A DNA stretch of 64,000 nucleotides, taken from contig NC_057832.1 in NCBI RefSeq assembly GCF_910594005.1, forward strand, positions 101,133,152-101,197,151, written 5' to 3'. Source of the DNA: Cervus elaphus (lineage: Eukaryota; Chordata; Mammalia; Artiodactyla; Cervidae). The number at the start of each line of letters is the position of its first letter. Position 1 is the first letter of the stretch. The notes under the pieces were generated by a model. The model did no database searches. It saw only the letters and a program-made list of their open reading frames with translations, and had not been told where the DNA came from. Made by a program: the position numbers and the translations under genes. This document shows, one piece after another, positions 44,169-55,198 of the stretch.

Positions 44169-44910
44169 AACACCAGAGTTACAGGATTGACCACATGTTG
44201 AAGCGGAATGTTGGGTTCATAAGAATGGAAGTTGGGTGCATTCTTACTCTTCTTTCTACCTTTGGGTGTGTTTGAAACTTTCCATAATAAAAGGTTTTCA
44301 AAAGACAATAAATGAGGTCTTAGGAAACTGTTCTAGATTGGTTTATTCTGCAAAAGAGTCCTCTTTTTGTGCCCCATTATAAGAGCATCTTAAATATTTT
44401 CATCAATGAAGTTCAAAGTTAGTTTGGATTCAGTACGTCAATAAAATGCTTCAACCCTGTATATGAGTCCTGCAGTTGACACTCTATAATTGAACCTGGA
44501 AAAAAATAGGCTCACATGAATTTCATGAATTAATTGAAGATAATAAAATTTTTAAATTTCAGTAAGAGATGACACTTATTACCAGGAACAAGGCATCAGT
44601 TCTGTAGTTATTTTTACTTTCATTTCATTTTACTTTCATTTATTTTTACTTTATTTCATTTACTCCCCACATATTAGATGGGGAGTCAGAAATCTATATA
44701 AGCTAATTCCTAGAACACACAACTTGCTTTATGTCTTAGTATCCCCATTTCATTCTCCAGTTAAATGAGAAGACACCCTGTAACTAAACTTTTTATCTTC
44801 CAGAATTATTTGAGAAATAACCATGTTTAGAAGATTTTTCTAATGTATCATATAGAATTCTGTAGAATTCTGTTACTACAGAGAGATTGTCTCCTCCGCT
44901 AAGAACAAAT
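44169..44910. other. No gene recognised; ttttactttcatt-rich simple sequence
   Basis: 44608-44670 is pyrimidine-rich imperfect repeat of 'tttttactttcatttcatt'. The rest is AT-rich and unassigned. Confidence 0.4.
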
Positions 44911-44925
44911 AGAAAATAAAGACTA

Positions 44926-45087
44926 GGAGAAGGAAATGGCAACCTACTCCAGTATTCTTGCCTGGAAAAGTCCATGGACAGAGGAGCCTGGTGGGCTGCA
45001 GTCCATGGGGTTACATGACTGAGCATGTGTGCATGAGGGTGGAGGGAGATGAGTTGGTAGCAATAAAGTGGTAGAACTAAAAAAAAA
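44926..45087 (+). mobile_element. Bov-A SINE with unusual 3' tail, 15-bp TSD
   Basis: It begins with the Bov-A body (ggagaaggaaatggcaacct). After 'cagtccatggggttacatga' it switches to a different 3' sequence ('agatgagttggtagcaataa', 'agtggtagaact') and a pure A-tail. AGAAAATAAAGACTA flanks it at 44911-44925 and 45088-45102. The tail contains AATAAA at 45062-45067, followed by the A-run. Confidence 0.93.
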
Positions 45088-45102
45088 AGAAAATAAAGAC
45101 TA

Positions 45103-45599
45103 AATGAATGAATAATCCTAAAAATCTGTTTCATAGTGTCATCTCTTTGTGAAATTTCTCATACAAGGTGTCACATTTTTCATTTTCTTCTCATCTGGTT
45201 TGGACTTTGAGCAATGATCTGCTGCTCCTATGTATCAAGTATATTCTGGAATATAGAAATATACATAATCCTTGCCTTGGGTACAATGTGAGTGAGCTGA
45301 TAAAGCATAAGCAAGGCTCTGAAACCCTAGTGAGTTACAAATGCATCGATCTCTAGGAACCCTGTGTGATAGGTGGGACCATGACATGCTTTGTGACTTT
45401 TTTTGGTTGGTTTGCTTAAATTTCGATCAAACTTTAAGGTAACTATGCAGTGAAATGCTCTAAGGGACATTTCACACAGTTCCAGGAAGATGTGGAGTGG
45501 CTTTGCCAGTCATGAAATTAAATCCTGAGAAATAACCCCTCCTAAAGGAACAGAATAGAAAGGGGAAGGGAAGACAATACCTTATCATTAAAAATCAAT
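45103..45599. other. No gene recognised
   Basis: Unique-looking AT-rich sequence. A 62-codon plus-strand frame (45168-45356) has no supporting signals. Confidence 0.4.
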
Positions 45600-45770
45600 C
45601 AGATACTTACTGAGTGCCTCTTCTGAAGATTTCTTACATTTCAGTAGCTAGCAAATCTTGGTTTACAAAATTCATATATGTTATCTTATTTGATCCTCCC
45701 AACAAACTGGTAAGGTGAGTGGGGCAATTTTAGGACAAGGAAATTGCATCTCAGAGGGTTCTGTGCTTTC
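45600..45770 (-). repeat. MIR SINE, antisense, with a small insert
   Basis: 'gatacttactgagtgcctct', then 'atgttatcttatttgatcct' and 'aaggaaattgcatctcagag' are antisense MIR. About 40 bp of unrelated sequence (45625-45665) lies between the first two. Confidence 0.55.
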
Positions 45771-46138
45771 TGCAGCCCTTATTCCCAGTGGAAGGGTACA
45801 GGAACAGAGAAGCTACCCAGGTCTGCAGACACAGTCCTGGGGTCATTTTCCTTTGACCTTTGTCATTGCGTTTTCCTTTGTCTTGCACTCCTCCATTCTA
45901 TGCTGGTCCTGCAGAGGATTCAAAAGAAGTGAAGACATTATCCCTGCCTTCAGTGAGTTTATGATCTAGATTGGGAAATGGCAAGTTTTACATAATGAAA
46001 TAAGCAGAAAACTAAGTGTTAACTTGTATGAAATGAGGTATAAATACAGTAATGTCCAGATTCTTTTAATTGGAAAAATAAGGTGCTATAAATTGTACCC
46101 AAACCCAGAAAAACATGTTTGTGGGTACCCAAGAACAC
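45771..46138. repeat. Possible L2-like fragment 45930-46010
   Basis: 'gacattatccctgccttcag' followed by 'tgagtttatgatctagattg' resembles antisense L2 3' text. The rest is unassigned. Confidence 0.3.
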
Positions 46139-46335
46139 TGGGGGCACAGTGGCAAAGAACCCTCCTGCCATTGCAGGAGATACAAAAGACAAGGGTTTGA
46201 TCCCTGGGTTGGGAAGATCCCTTGGAGGAGGAAATGGCAACCCACTCCAGTATTCTTGCTTGGAAAATTCCATTGACAGATGAGCCTGGCAGGCTCCAGT
46301 CCGTGGGTTTACAAAGAGTCAGACATGACTGAGCA
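46139..46335 (+). mobile_element. Bov-tA SINE, head truncated
   Basis: The tRNA head lacks its first ~10 bases and begins 'ggggcacagtggcaaagaac'. The Bov-A body runs to 'agtcagacatgactgagcac' and passes directly into a CA repeat. Confidence 0.87.
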
Positions 46336-46371
46336 CACACACACACACATGTGTGTGCGCAGACACACACA

Positions 46372-46402
<31 letters not shown>

Positions 46403-46403
46403 T
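46336..46403. repeat. CA microsatellite, interrupted
   Basis: CA units with an internal tgtgtgtgcgcag stretch, grown at the 3' end of the SINE. The TG core between CA blocks makes a short inverted repeat. Confidence 0.9.
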
Positions 46404-46861
46404 GGTCAACTGGATGTTTCTCAGGTCTTCCAGTTCTTCCTGGAAAAGTCCCATAGTTAATTCCTGACTGGGAAGAAAGCCTGTAGAGGAGAAATGGGTA
46501 GAGGATATCTTCTCACACCTTATCAAGTACTTGTGGGTACAATCTTGCAGAGGTCTGCAGTGCCACATGGTTGCTTGTAAGAGCCAGTTCTTGAACTGTC
46601 GGATTCTTTCAGGCCTCTGTTGTGCCTTAGACTGGCGCATTGTGAGAGCTAGTCCTGGTGTATCATTGTAGGCCCTCTGCTCCATCAGTGGAGGCCACCA
46701 GCACGTTGCTTCCTCGCCTCTTCGTATTACTTAACTGCAACGGGAGTAAGGGGCAGAGTCCAGTATTTTGAAGAAACTTCTTGGAGACAAGAGAAAGGGC
46801 ACATTTGTTCCACACTCAGATGGACCAGGGACTTTAAGAATCTTCAAGGGCTCTGTGATCG
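46404..46861. other. No gene recognised
   Basis: Non-repetitive, more balanced base composition. The 199-codon minus-strand frame that crosses it depends on the CA repeat and SINE, so I do not call it. Confidence 0.35.
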
Positions 46862-46873
46862 CTTTTATTTTCT

Positions 46874-47097
46874 TTTTTTAAAAAATTATTTGTTTCTTTG
46901 TTTTTGGCTGTGCTGGGCTTTTGTTGCTGCGTGAGGGCTTTCCTCTGGTTTGTGACGAGCAGGGGCTACTCCTTGTTGCAGCACACAGGCTTAGTTGTCC
47001 TGAGGCGTGTGGGATCTTCCCGGAGCAGGGATTGAACCCATATTCCCTGCATTAGCAAGCAGATTCTTAAACACTGGGCCACCAAGGAAGTCTCCCA
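46874..47097 (-). mobile_element. CHR-type tRNA SINE, 12-bp TSD
   Basis: Read on the minus strand, the tRNA head (acttccttggtggcccagtg) at 47090 is followed by 'gattctgcttgctaatgcag'-type text. The other end is the family's typical 'tggctgtgctgggcttttgt' region as seen on the plus strand. CTTTTATTTTCT flanks it at 46862-46873 and 47098-47109. Confidence 0.9.
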
Positions 47098-47109
47098 CTT
47101 TTATTTTCT

Positions 47110-47894
47110 AGTGGCCTAATGTTCAAATCTAAAACTTTCCAAACCTATGTCTGCTTCAAAAGCAAAATTCTATTGGAAATACCTGTTCTTTCTCTTTCAG
47201 CAGAGCAAGCCTGTTCTCAGAGGCGTCTGCAGGCCAGTTTGTGTCTGTGTCTTCCCCCACTGAGGGGTGTACTGCCTAGGAGGCCCCATGGGGACTTCCA
47301 GAGTCATCAGTGAGTGACTGGCAACAATCCTGTTAAAAAATGCACATGGCCAGCCAGGTTCACCAGCATGCTGGACATGTGTCTGTAGGCTTCTTCAAAA
47401 TGCTAATTGACTCAAGTGTCAATTTGAGTGGGCCAGTGTAGATGGATCTGCTTTATAATCCTACTTGCCACCAGGAAAGTCAAAACAGTAGTCACATGCT
47501 GGCAGAGATGTACTGAGGTCATCCCTCAGGCATCAAGGCATGTCCACTCAAGAGGAGGGGAAGGCAGTGGGAGAAATCAGCTTAGAGTTCAGTATCAACT
47601 AGAATGTTATGTAAGTATTAAGTAAATATTAAAATGTTAAGTAAATATTAAGTAAATGTGAGGGTGCGCTTAAGAGACACCCATCCACAACTTCAATAAC
47701 ACTGGTCACTTACACTGAGCACCGGAAGGCAAACGTGAACACAATTCTGACTCCTAGGCTAAAGCTTATAACTGCTACCACAGCGCCACCTGTATCATCA
47801 AAGATGTGTCCTTTGAATTACTTTTCCAGGAGTGGCAATGGATTTATGTTGAGTCACTCAAGCTTTCATTTCATCCAGTGACTGTGAACATGTA
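47110..47894. other. No gene recognised
   Basis: Unique-looking sequence. An imperfect triplication of 'taagtaaatatta' lies at 47610-47660. Confidence 0.4.
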
Positions 47895-48110
47895 CCCTGA
47901 AACCAGCTCTGTCATGTACTAGCTGTGTGACGTTAGGCAAGTTACTTAAAAATTCTCCATGACTCCAATTCCCCATATATGAAATGGTGGTAATTACACT
48001 AGCCAACCTATAAGTCAATAAAAATTAAAGGAGTTTAGACATGTAAAGAGCTTAGAACATTGCCTGGCCCATATTAGGTACTGCATAAGTATTAGCTATT
48101 TTCATTCATT
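47895..48110 (+). repeat. MIR SINE, sense, near full length
   Basis: 'catgtactagctgtgtgacg', 'ttaggcaagttacttaaaaa', 'agacatgtaaagagcttaga' and 'ttaggtactgcataagtatt' follow the whole MIR. Confidence 0.8.
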
Positions 48111-48205
48111 CATTCACCTAATATTAATTTAAAATCTCTGCTCTGGACACTGCTGGGTGTTGAGAAAAAAAGAAATAAGACACAGTGTGCCTTCAGAGGG
48201 CTTCT
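48103..48205 (-). repeat. L2 3' end, antisense
   Basis: 'attcattcattcacctaata', 'actgctgggtgttgagaaaa' are antisense L2 terminal text, abutting the MIR. Confidence 0.45.
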
Positions 48206-48214
48206 ACTCTATAG

Positions 48215-48353
48215 CATTTGGGGGGTTTTTTTGTTTAGTCACTAAATTGTGTCTGATTCTTTTGTGACCCCATGGACTATAACCTGCCAGGCTCTTCTGT
48301 CCGTGGGATTTCCCAGGCAAGAATACTGGAGTAGGTTGCCATTTCCTTCTCCA
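48215..48353 (-). mobile_element. Bov-A SINE monomer, 9-bp TSD
   Basis: The minus-strand Bov-A body from ggagaaggaaatggcaacct (48353) to the terminus at 48235, followed by a short T-run on the plus strand (its A-tail). ACTCTATAG flanks it at 48206-48214 and 48354-48362. Confidence 0.92.
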
Positions 48354-48362
48354 ACTCTATAG

Positions 48363-48570
48363 TATAAGCTTGTGTTTTATTTATCTTTTTTTGCCTAGCA
48401 CAAGCATTGTGAGGTACTCAATATAGGTTTTTGAACGCATGATTGGATTTGAGAAATAGGCAGGTTTACCACTAACTTCAATTAAATGACTATATTTAAC
48501 AGTGTCTAGCATATAGTGAGTCCTTGGTACTGTATAAGCATTGCTAACTATTTTAATGATTACTTTAGTA
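48363..48570 (+). repeat. L2/MIR 3' ends, sense
   Basis: 'gcctagcacaagcattgtga' to 'aggtttttgaacgcatgatt' and then 'tgtctagcatatagtgagtc' look like two successive L2- or MIR-type 3' ends. Confidence 0.4.
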
Positions 48571-48599
48571 GACTCAATGCTGAGACTGACTGTGCAGAC

Positions 48600-48830
48600 T
48601 AGCGGCTGAGGGTGAGGCGGTGGAGGTGCACTCAGGGAAGTCTTCCAAGAGGCAGTATCATTGAGCTGAGTTTTGATCAGAGAGTGGGCGTCAGCCAGTA
48701 AGAGAAGAGGGCTAAGTGTGTTCCAGGCAGAAGGAACATTGTGTGCAGAGCTAGAGAGGCGTGAAATAGCACAATACATTCAGGGAGCTCCAAGTAGGCA
48801 AGTACAACTGGAGCCCCATCCTCACTGTGA
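48600..48830 (-). repeat. L2 LINE fragment, antisense
   Basis: 'gggaagtcttccaagaggca', 'gtgttccaggcagaaggaac' and 'cattcagggagctccaagta' follow antisense L2. Confidence 0.55.
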
Positions 48831-49175
48831 CATACAGCCGTGCATTTGTTAAATGAGTATATGAGATTAAAGGCTGGGAAACGAAACAAAACAAGTGAGA
48901 CATTGCTTGTGTCACCCTGGCCTTTAGCATTAAGTAAATAACCAGTTATGGACTAAGTGGCTACGGAATTTTAAGTTGTTCAGTATTGTCCTTGCCCTGG
49001 TACAAACGCTTTTAGCGTGTACAACTTTGCTTTATAGTCAACCCCTTCTTGTCTTCTGAGAGAGGAAATAAAGTCACTTAATTTATTGTTTTTTCAAAGT
49101 AATTGAGGTAAACTACAATAAAGTTGATGGGATCATGGTATAGGTGAAGATGTTTTTGCATAGTAACATAGGTTG
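48831..49175. other. No recognised feature
   Basis: Unassigned AT-rich sequence. Confidence 0.35.
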
Positions 49176-49183
49176 CTCTAGAT

Positions 49184-49407
49184 CAGGAGTTAGCAAACTG
49201 TGGCCTGAGGGCCAAACCCTATCCATTGCCTGTTTTTATAATTAAGCCTTTTTGGAAAAGGGCCATGCCCATTTGTTTACATGTAGTCTAGAGCTGCCTT
49301 AGTGCTACAATGGCAGAGTTGAGTCGTTGTGACCGAGACTGTATGGCCTGCAAAGCCATTTATTTATTTACTTGCTGGCTCTTTACAGAAAATGTTTGTC
49401 AATCCTG
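49184..49407. mobile_element. hAT-type DNA transposon relic with TIRs
   Basis: A 224-bp non-coding element. Left end CAGGAGTTAGCAAAC (49184-49198) and right end GTTTGTCAATCCTG (49394-49407) are imperfect terminal inverted repeats. CTCTAGAT (49176-49183) and CTCTAGAG (49408-49415) are an 8-bp target duplication with one mismatch, the length typical of hAT. Internal text ('ctgtggcctgagggccaaac', 'ccatgcccatttgtttacat') matches a common mammalian hAT family. Confidence 0.8.
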
Positions 49408-49415
49408 CTCTAGAG

Positions 49416-49690
49416 TCCTCTTTTCTAATCTGATAAATAAAAACCACCAAAATATTTAAAACACAGGATTGATTTGGTTTTAGAACCAACATGGCAGATA
49501 ATAGATTGTTGATTTTTAAAATTTGCTACCAAGGAGAGAGAAGATTGCAAATACATTAGCCATAAGGAGTACAATAAACATGAACCCTTTATGGCTAATA
49601 AATGAATGAACATAGATTCTGTGACTGGCCTTCCAATTTGACTCTAAGCTTCCTGGCAGTGAGGAAGAAAAAAAAAAGTGGAATTGGTTA
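49416..49690. other. No recognised feature
   Basis: AT-rich with an A-run at 49667-49676. Confidence 0.35.
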
Positions 49691-49694
49691 TCTG

Positions 49695-50165
49695 TATTGG
49701 TTACTTATTGCTTCATAACTTATTGCTTAAAAATGAGTGGCTTAAAATAGCCAGCATTTATTATTTCTCATGAGACTGTGAGTTAGCTGAATGGGTTCTG
49801 TTAATCTAGTGTGGGCCTGGCTGATCTTGGTGGGCTTGTTCATGCATTTGTGATCAGCTGGTGTTAGCTCTGGACTGGCTGGTCTGGGATGGCCTCAGCT
49901 AGGAAGGGTACTCTCTACCCCTCAGGAGCTCTCACCTTCCAGCAGACTAACTGAGGCTTGTTCATGTAGCAGTGGCAGTTTCCAAGAAAGAAAGAAATTA
50001 GTACTGTACATTTGAGCTTAGGCTAGGAACTGGCACATTATAACTGGCATTGTATGCCAGTAGTCACAACAAGTCAGCCAACCCAGATTCAGGGAGTGGG
50101 GAAATAGTCTTAACTCTTGAAGGAAGGGGATGCAAAGTCACATTGCAAGGGCAGGTAAACAGTGG
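49695..50165. repeat. Old interspersed repeat of unnamed family
   Basis: 'tgagtggcttaaaatagcca', 'gggcctggctgatcttggtg', 'aagtcagccaacccagattc' and 'agggagtggggaaatagtct' match, in order, a widespread mammalian repeat, probably LTR- or MER-type. I cannot give the family. Confidence 0.4.
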
Positions 50166-50458
50166 GGAGAGAATTGGGGCCATGATTAAAATCAAACAGC
50201 ATCTAAACCTGCATGTATCCAAACCATAAATTAAAAAACAAAGTCATCTCTGAGGTCTAAAGTGAAAAGGAGTATTCATCATATGTCTGTTCAGCCCCAC
50301 CCACAGATATGAATCATCATATCATTGTCTTTTACTAAGAGGACCAATATCTTCTTGCTAATGACAAATGCAGAGGAGTGGAAAGAAGCCTGTCAGGAAT
50401 GTGGCTATATGAATGTGGCTATACTATATGAGACCTACCCATACCCATATACCCATAT
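50166..50458. other. No recognised feature
   Basis: Unassigned. An imperfect 'atacccatatac' repeat precedes the SINE. Confidence 0.35.
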
Positions 50459-50658
50459 ATCGCTCAGTCGTGTCCGACTCTTTGCGACCCCATGGACTGT
50501 AGCCCACCAGGCTCCTCCATCCATGGGATTCTCCAGGCAAGAATACTTGAGTGGGTTGCCATTTCCTCCTCCAGGGGATCTTCCCAACCCAGGGATCGAA
50601 CTCAGGTCTCCTGCATTGCAGGCAGACACTTTAACCTCTGAGCCACCAGGGAAGCCCA
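50459..50658 (-). mobile_element. Bov-tA SINE, left arm of an inverted pair
   Basis: A well-preserved minus-strand Bov-tA, tRNA head at 50658 (gggcttccctggtggctcag), Bov-A terminus at 50459. CCCATA occurs near both edges but is too short to call a TSD. Confidence 0.92.
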
Positions 50659-50721
50659 TAGGCCTATATTAAAATACCATCTTGAGAAATTTCACCAAGG
50701 AATCAGATGGGTTTAATAAGG

Positions 50722-50936
50722 GGATGCTTCCCTGGTGGCTCAGATGGTAAAGAATCCGCCTGCAATGAGGGAGACCTGGGTTCCATCCTTGGGTTGGGAA
50801 GATCCCCTGGAGGAGGGCATGGCAACCCACTCCAGTATCTTTGCCTGGAAAATCCCCACGGACAGGAGATCTAGCGGGCTACAGTCCATGAGGTCACAAA
50901 AAGTCCGATACGACTGAGCGACTTTTACTCACTCAC
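50722..50936 (+). mobile_element. Bov-tA SINE, right arm of an inverted pair, 9-bp TSD
   Basis: A plus-strand full-length copy from 'gatgcttccctggtggctca' to 'gactgagcgacttttactca'. TTAATAAGG flanks it at 50713-50721 and 50937-50945. Confidence 0.93.
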
Positions 50937-50945
50937 TTAATAAGG

Positions 50946-52734
50946 TGATAGGGAAAATTGTTATCACAGAAGTAACCAATGGCTAAATCAAATGTTAGTC
51001 TTTGAGACTACAGACCTGCAATACTCTTGCCAATCATTCTTACTTCCCTCCACTTCCATTATCAGGTAGTTTTAAAATTGGTCACTGTCAAAGGCAACAT
51101 TGCTATCTAGGGACATGGATGTGACTGAAAAAGTGGAATAAATAGTCTTTTAAAAAGTCACGATCCATGTGTTGATTTTTTTAAAAAGTATTGCTAGAAT
51201 ATCTTCATTATTACCAAACTTGCCTTAATAAATAATGTTAAATATAAATAGCAACAATAATGTCAGGAATCCTCTTTAACTGTTCTTTTCCTGGTACCAT
51301 GTGTTGTTCCTTAGTCTATTGCTCCTTAGTCTATTCAGAATCTACTCATAATACCCCAAAACTCTGGGGAGGGTGGAGGAAAAGCATTAAAAACAAAAAC
51401 AAAACTGCCAAACCCTTTCAGACAAAGCCACACAACCTGGGTTTGGGAATATTCTCTCTGGCCTAGAGCCAGTCAGGGTGTTTGGCCTTGTTCACAAGAA
51501 GCTGACATCTTTACGTGGTGGCCTGCCACCATCAGACTTCTGTTGTAGTGGCAGTAGTGCATGGGGAGGAACATGACAGAATTTAGGGAACTATTAGATG
51601 CCTGTTGGCTCAGGTATCAGGAGCAACTGTGAAGGGAAATCTATTTCAACTTAGACCCAGTGAAAAAGAACTGAGCCGTTGACGTTATCGAAGTGGTGGG
51701 GATGAAGCTTTGAGCATACTTGAAGATGATCAATCTCTGGGAGGGTCTGAGAGAGGTAAGTCTGTCTCAAGAAGGACAAATGAAGCTTTCAAAATTTGGT
51801 GTGCAGAAAATCAGAAGTTAACCTTAGGCAGGTCACAGAAAGGTTAAGTGATATATAAAATATCTGGCCAGGTACTTAAAAAGAGTAGACCTCAACAAAT
51901 GTTGGTTCCTCTCACTCTCTGTGTCTCCCATCCACCTTAGAGATTTCTTAAAAAACAAAAGACCTGCCAGCCAGCTGCCATTGGAAAGATGTCAAACAGG
52001 ATAAGCTGCTTATAGGTGATTAACAATCAACAAAATTCACACTCAGGTGGATGGAGCAGGGCATGTCACCTTTCCTACCCCTCTCCTCACCGCAGCCGGG
52101 AGGCAGCACAAAAACATCCCTTCCTTCCTGCAGAGGAAGTGTGTGTGTTCTCTCAGACCTACCTTGGCATTCCTTGATGTCTTAGAGAAGCAGATGACCC
52201 CGGCTGAGCAAGACAGTCAGCAGAACAGCAGCCCTTGATGCTGCTTGGAAATTTCCATTCTTTGCTTGCAGCTCTGAAAAAAAAAAAAAAATCTAAAGAG
52301 CCCAGTAGCTGGGAAATTTCCACAATGGAAAATTTTAACATATTCTTTAGCTCTAAACTATGCAGGTTTATAGAGACAATTTTTTTTTCTTTTGGTAATT
52401 TCCTTCTTTAACAATAATTTATGAACATGGTAACACTACAGCTGTGGGAACAGGGAGGGCAAGATGACTTGGAGAGGAATGGGTATGGTTTTGCTAGTGG
52501 GAGGCTGTGCTTTGTCACGTTTGACTACCTGACCATAGAAATGCAGATTACTATCAGTGCAATAGCCAGTGGGACCCACTGGTTGGGAATCCATCCAAAT
52601 AGAGATAGTTTGCTCAGGAGCACTGCAGGGAAATCTGTTTCGAGACCAAAAGTGGAAAGTGAATGGATATAACTGGAAGATGAGTGGAGATGGTGGGTCC
52701 TGTTGCTGAAAAGAGCAATCTCAGGCAGATCTCT
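50946..52734. other. No gene recognised; possible MIR end 51820-51910
   Basis: About 1.8 kb. 'aggcaggtcacagaaaggtt' and 'gtagacctcaacaaatgttg' hint at a MIR. An A-run lies at 52276-52290. Open frames are short and without splice signals. Confidence 0.35.
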
Positions 52735-52885
52735 TTGACCACTGCTTCTTGAACCTAAATGTGCACATGAACCACCTAGAAATCTCGTTAAGTTGTAGAT
52801 TCTGATGCAGTAGATCTGGGATGGGGCCTGGGACTCTGGTTTAAATGGTTCCAAGGTGATGCTGTGGCTATCCTTCAGTGGTGCC
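52735..52885. mobile_element. hAT-type DNA transposon relic (MER5/MER20-like)
   Basis: 'gaaccacctagaaatctcgt', 'gattctgatgcagtagatct', 'gggatggggcctgggactct' and 'ggttccaaggtgatgctgtg' are the body of a common non-autonomous mammalian hAT. It is non-coding, and the ends are unclear. Confidence 0.6.
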
Positions 52886-54090
52886 CTTCTAAGGACTATT
52901 CTGTGAATGGCCAGACCAGAGAAAACATGTCCTCATCATTGTGAGGCCAGCTGGCCTCCCATAGCAAAACACAGTCAAAGGACAGCTGGAAGTGAGCTCC
53001 CTTGGGGTTATTTTCTCAGATTACAGAGCTATGGTCTAAGAGAAGAACTGAATGTCTTCTGGAAAAGATGCTTCATGCAACTCTGGATACAGTGGATCTT
53101 TTGAAATGTGGGGATGCAAGCAGTTATCAGAAACCCAGCTAATCTAGCAGGTTCAAGTTGATGGCTTCTAGAGCTCAATGCCTGTTCAGAGAAATCCCTC
53201 TAAGAAACTGGCAAAGATTCCTAAACTGGTTCAGTCTTCTGATTCTATAGTGTTATGTCGTATGGAGTGAAGCATAGATGAACTAACTCCAATTGTTGAG
53301 GAAATACTGTTGGCCAGAAGGGTATAACAGGCAAAAGGAATTTATAAAATAAACTACATTCATCCCAGCCAGAGTAATTGTCTCACTTTTGATTGAAATA
53401 AATTGTGAATCAGAGAATTTTCCATTTTCTTAATAGCCATCTTACCTTTATTCTACCTATTTTCCAAAAAGAGCCAGTAAGAGACTGAGAGAGAGAGAGA
53501 TCAATCTGGCATCTTTATTCCAGGGTGTTACCTCTAGTTGAGCTGTAATATGTCTGCTGTGTGTGTCTTTAAAGTGACGTTTGTCCTATTTTTCACTTTC
53601 CTTTCAAATGAGTTTTGGATGGGTTATTACTACTTAAATTTTCAAATTAAAGTACACGGGAGCATATGGGAAAAAAGGAGGAGGGAGACTACCATCATGA
53701 AAATGTAGTGTTGAAATCAGAGTGTAACAGGCATGAAATGAATTTGATAATTAAAAGTATTAAAATATATATTAAAAGTCAATACCTATGCTAGTATCCC
53801 ATCATTACACAATATTTATGTATTCTAAATGGCTTATCGGATTATTTAGGGATTTGGACTTCTAGAATTTCTAGAAGATTTTTAAAAATCTTCACTGTGG
53901 GGTTAAGGTATGATGATTCAGCATTGAAATAGGCTTCCTAACTACTTAGGTAAGAGATCAGTTTGGGTTTTTCTTACTATAGGTCTCAGTGAGCAATTAT
54001 TCACTTAAGAGCCATCTGACAACTTACAGCCAATCAAATTAAATTTGTTTGATCCACTTAAAGTCATATCTGCTTAACAATAAACAATAA
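52886..54090. other. No gene recognised; GA run 53481-53501
   Basis: Mostly unique AT-rich sequence with a short GA microsatellite. No exon or RNA gene seen. Confidence 0.4.
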
Positions 54091-54094
54091 TTAT

Positions 54095-54240
54095 AAAAAA
54101 AATTAACATTATGGAGTCCTTACACCAAGTGAGGCATCTGATTCTTACAAAGTTATAAGTTGGGTACCATTATTATATAGATGAGAAACTGGGATTTAGA
54201 GAGCTTAAATGCATTGTTTGGGATCCGTGTATTATGGCCA
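54095..54240 (-). repeat. MIR SINE, antisense
   Basis: 'tccttacaccaagtgaggca', 'ggtaccattattatatagat' and 'gagaaactgggatttagaga' are antisense MIR. Confidence 0.6.
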
Positions 54241-55186
54241 AACAGGAATAACCATTGCTGGCCAACCCCATTACTCTAGTGCTTTTTCCAAATGCCACAG
54301 CCACATCTCAGATTCATTTCCCTTATCACAGACAGATGGATAGATACTCCTTCTCAAGTTTAACAACTTCACAGAGCTTGATTCAAATACTGAATGTGTT
54401 GTTAGTTGCTTACAGCTGCTATTTCTCTAGCAGTGCAGTAAGTCCAGGCAAACTCTTTTGAAGAGCTCATTAAAACTGCTAAAATAAAGTCTTAGAAGCA
54501 GGTGCATTCATTAGCTGAAATGCAGACGATTATGTTAATATCGCATTCAGGTGACAAATTTAAAGCCATCAAAATCATGGAGGATAAAAGGACTTCTAAA
54601 GCTAAAGTTTACTTCTTTCTTTGTAGGGCTCTTTGCTCTATTAAACATGTGACTGCCTTTGCAGCTGTCAACATGGGGACTTCCAATGTTACCTCACAAA
54701 AATAAAGCCAATTTTTGCAGTATCATATTTCCTTTACAATTTCTTGGGTCTCTATTCAGGAAAAGAAAGGTAAGGCGTTGCCTACAACCCTACTGCTAGT
54801 TTCTAAATAGGAAATCTGGCACTTGATTTACAATCTATTGTCAGATTGAGCCCAAGGGTAGAGGAGACGTGATCAAGTAGATGTTTAAAATATGTGGACA
54901 ATAAGTTCAGTTTAGGATCAGATGGACCAAGAGCTCTTTCACTTTACCTTTTCTTTTTTCTCTTAAAGAAATATTGAGCATAAAATATGTATATAACCAT
55001 ACATCTGTATTTAGTAGTCTATACATCAGAATGTGAATAGTTACACCAGGATGATCTTGATTTTTTTTTTGTTTGTTTTGTATTTCTCGTATCGTCTACA
55101 GTGAATACATATTACTCTGTAAATTAAAAAATTATTAGAAATTATTACAGAGCAATTAGCTTCTCCACATTCAGCTGCTTTACCTA
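54241..55186. other. No gene recognised; unique sequence
   Basis: No repeat named. A 67-codon plus-strand frame at 54502-54705 ends next to AATAAA (54701-54706). Without an acceptor site or recognisable protein I leave it uncalled. Confidence 0.35.
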
Positions 55187-55198
55187 TAAACCTGGGTT

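Noticed and set aside
46086..46685. 199-codon minus-strand frame
   Set aside because: It is carried through a CA microsatellite (a Val-Cys run) and a Bov-tA, so it is not a gene.
52525..52854. 109-codon minus-strand frame
   Set aside because: It overlaps a hAT relic, with no splice sites or recognisable motif.
54502..54720. 67-codon frame ending at an AATAAA, considered as a last exon
   Set aside because: No convincing acceptor in frame and no recognisable peptide. An isolated AATAAA in AT-rich DNA is expected by chance.
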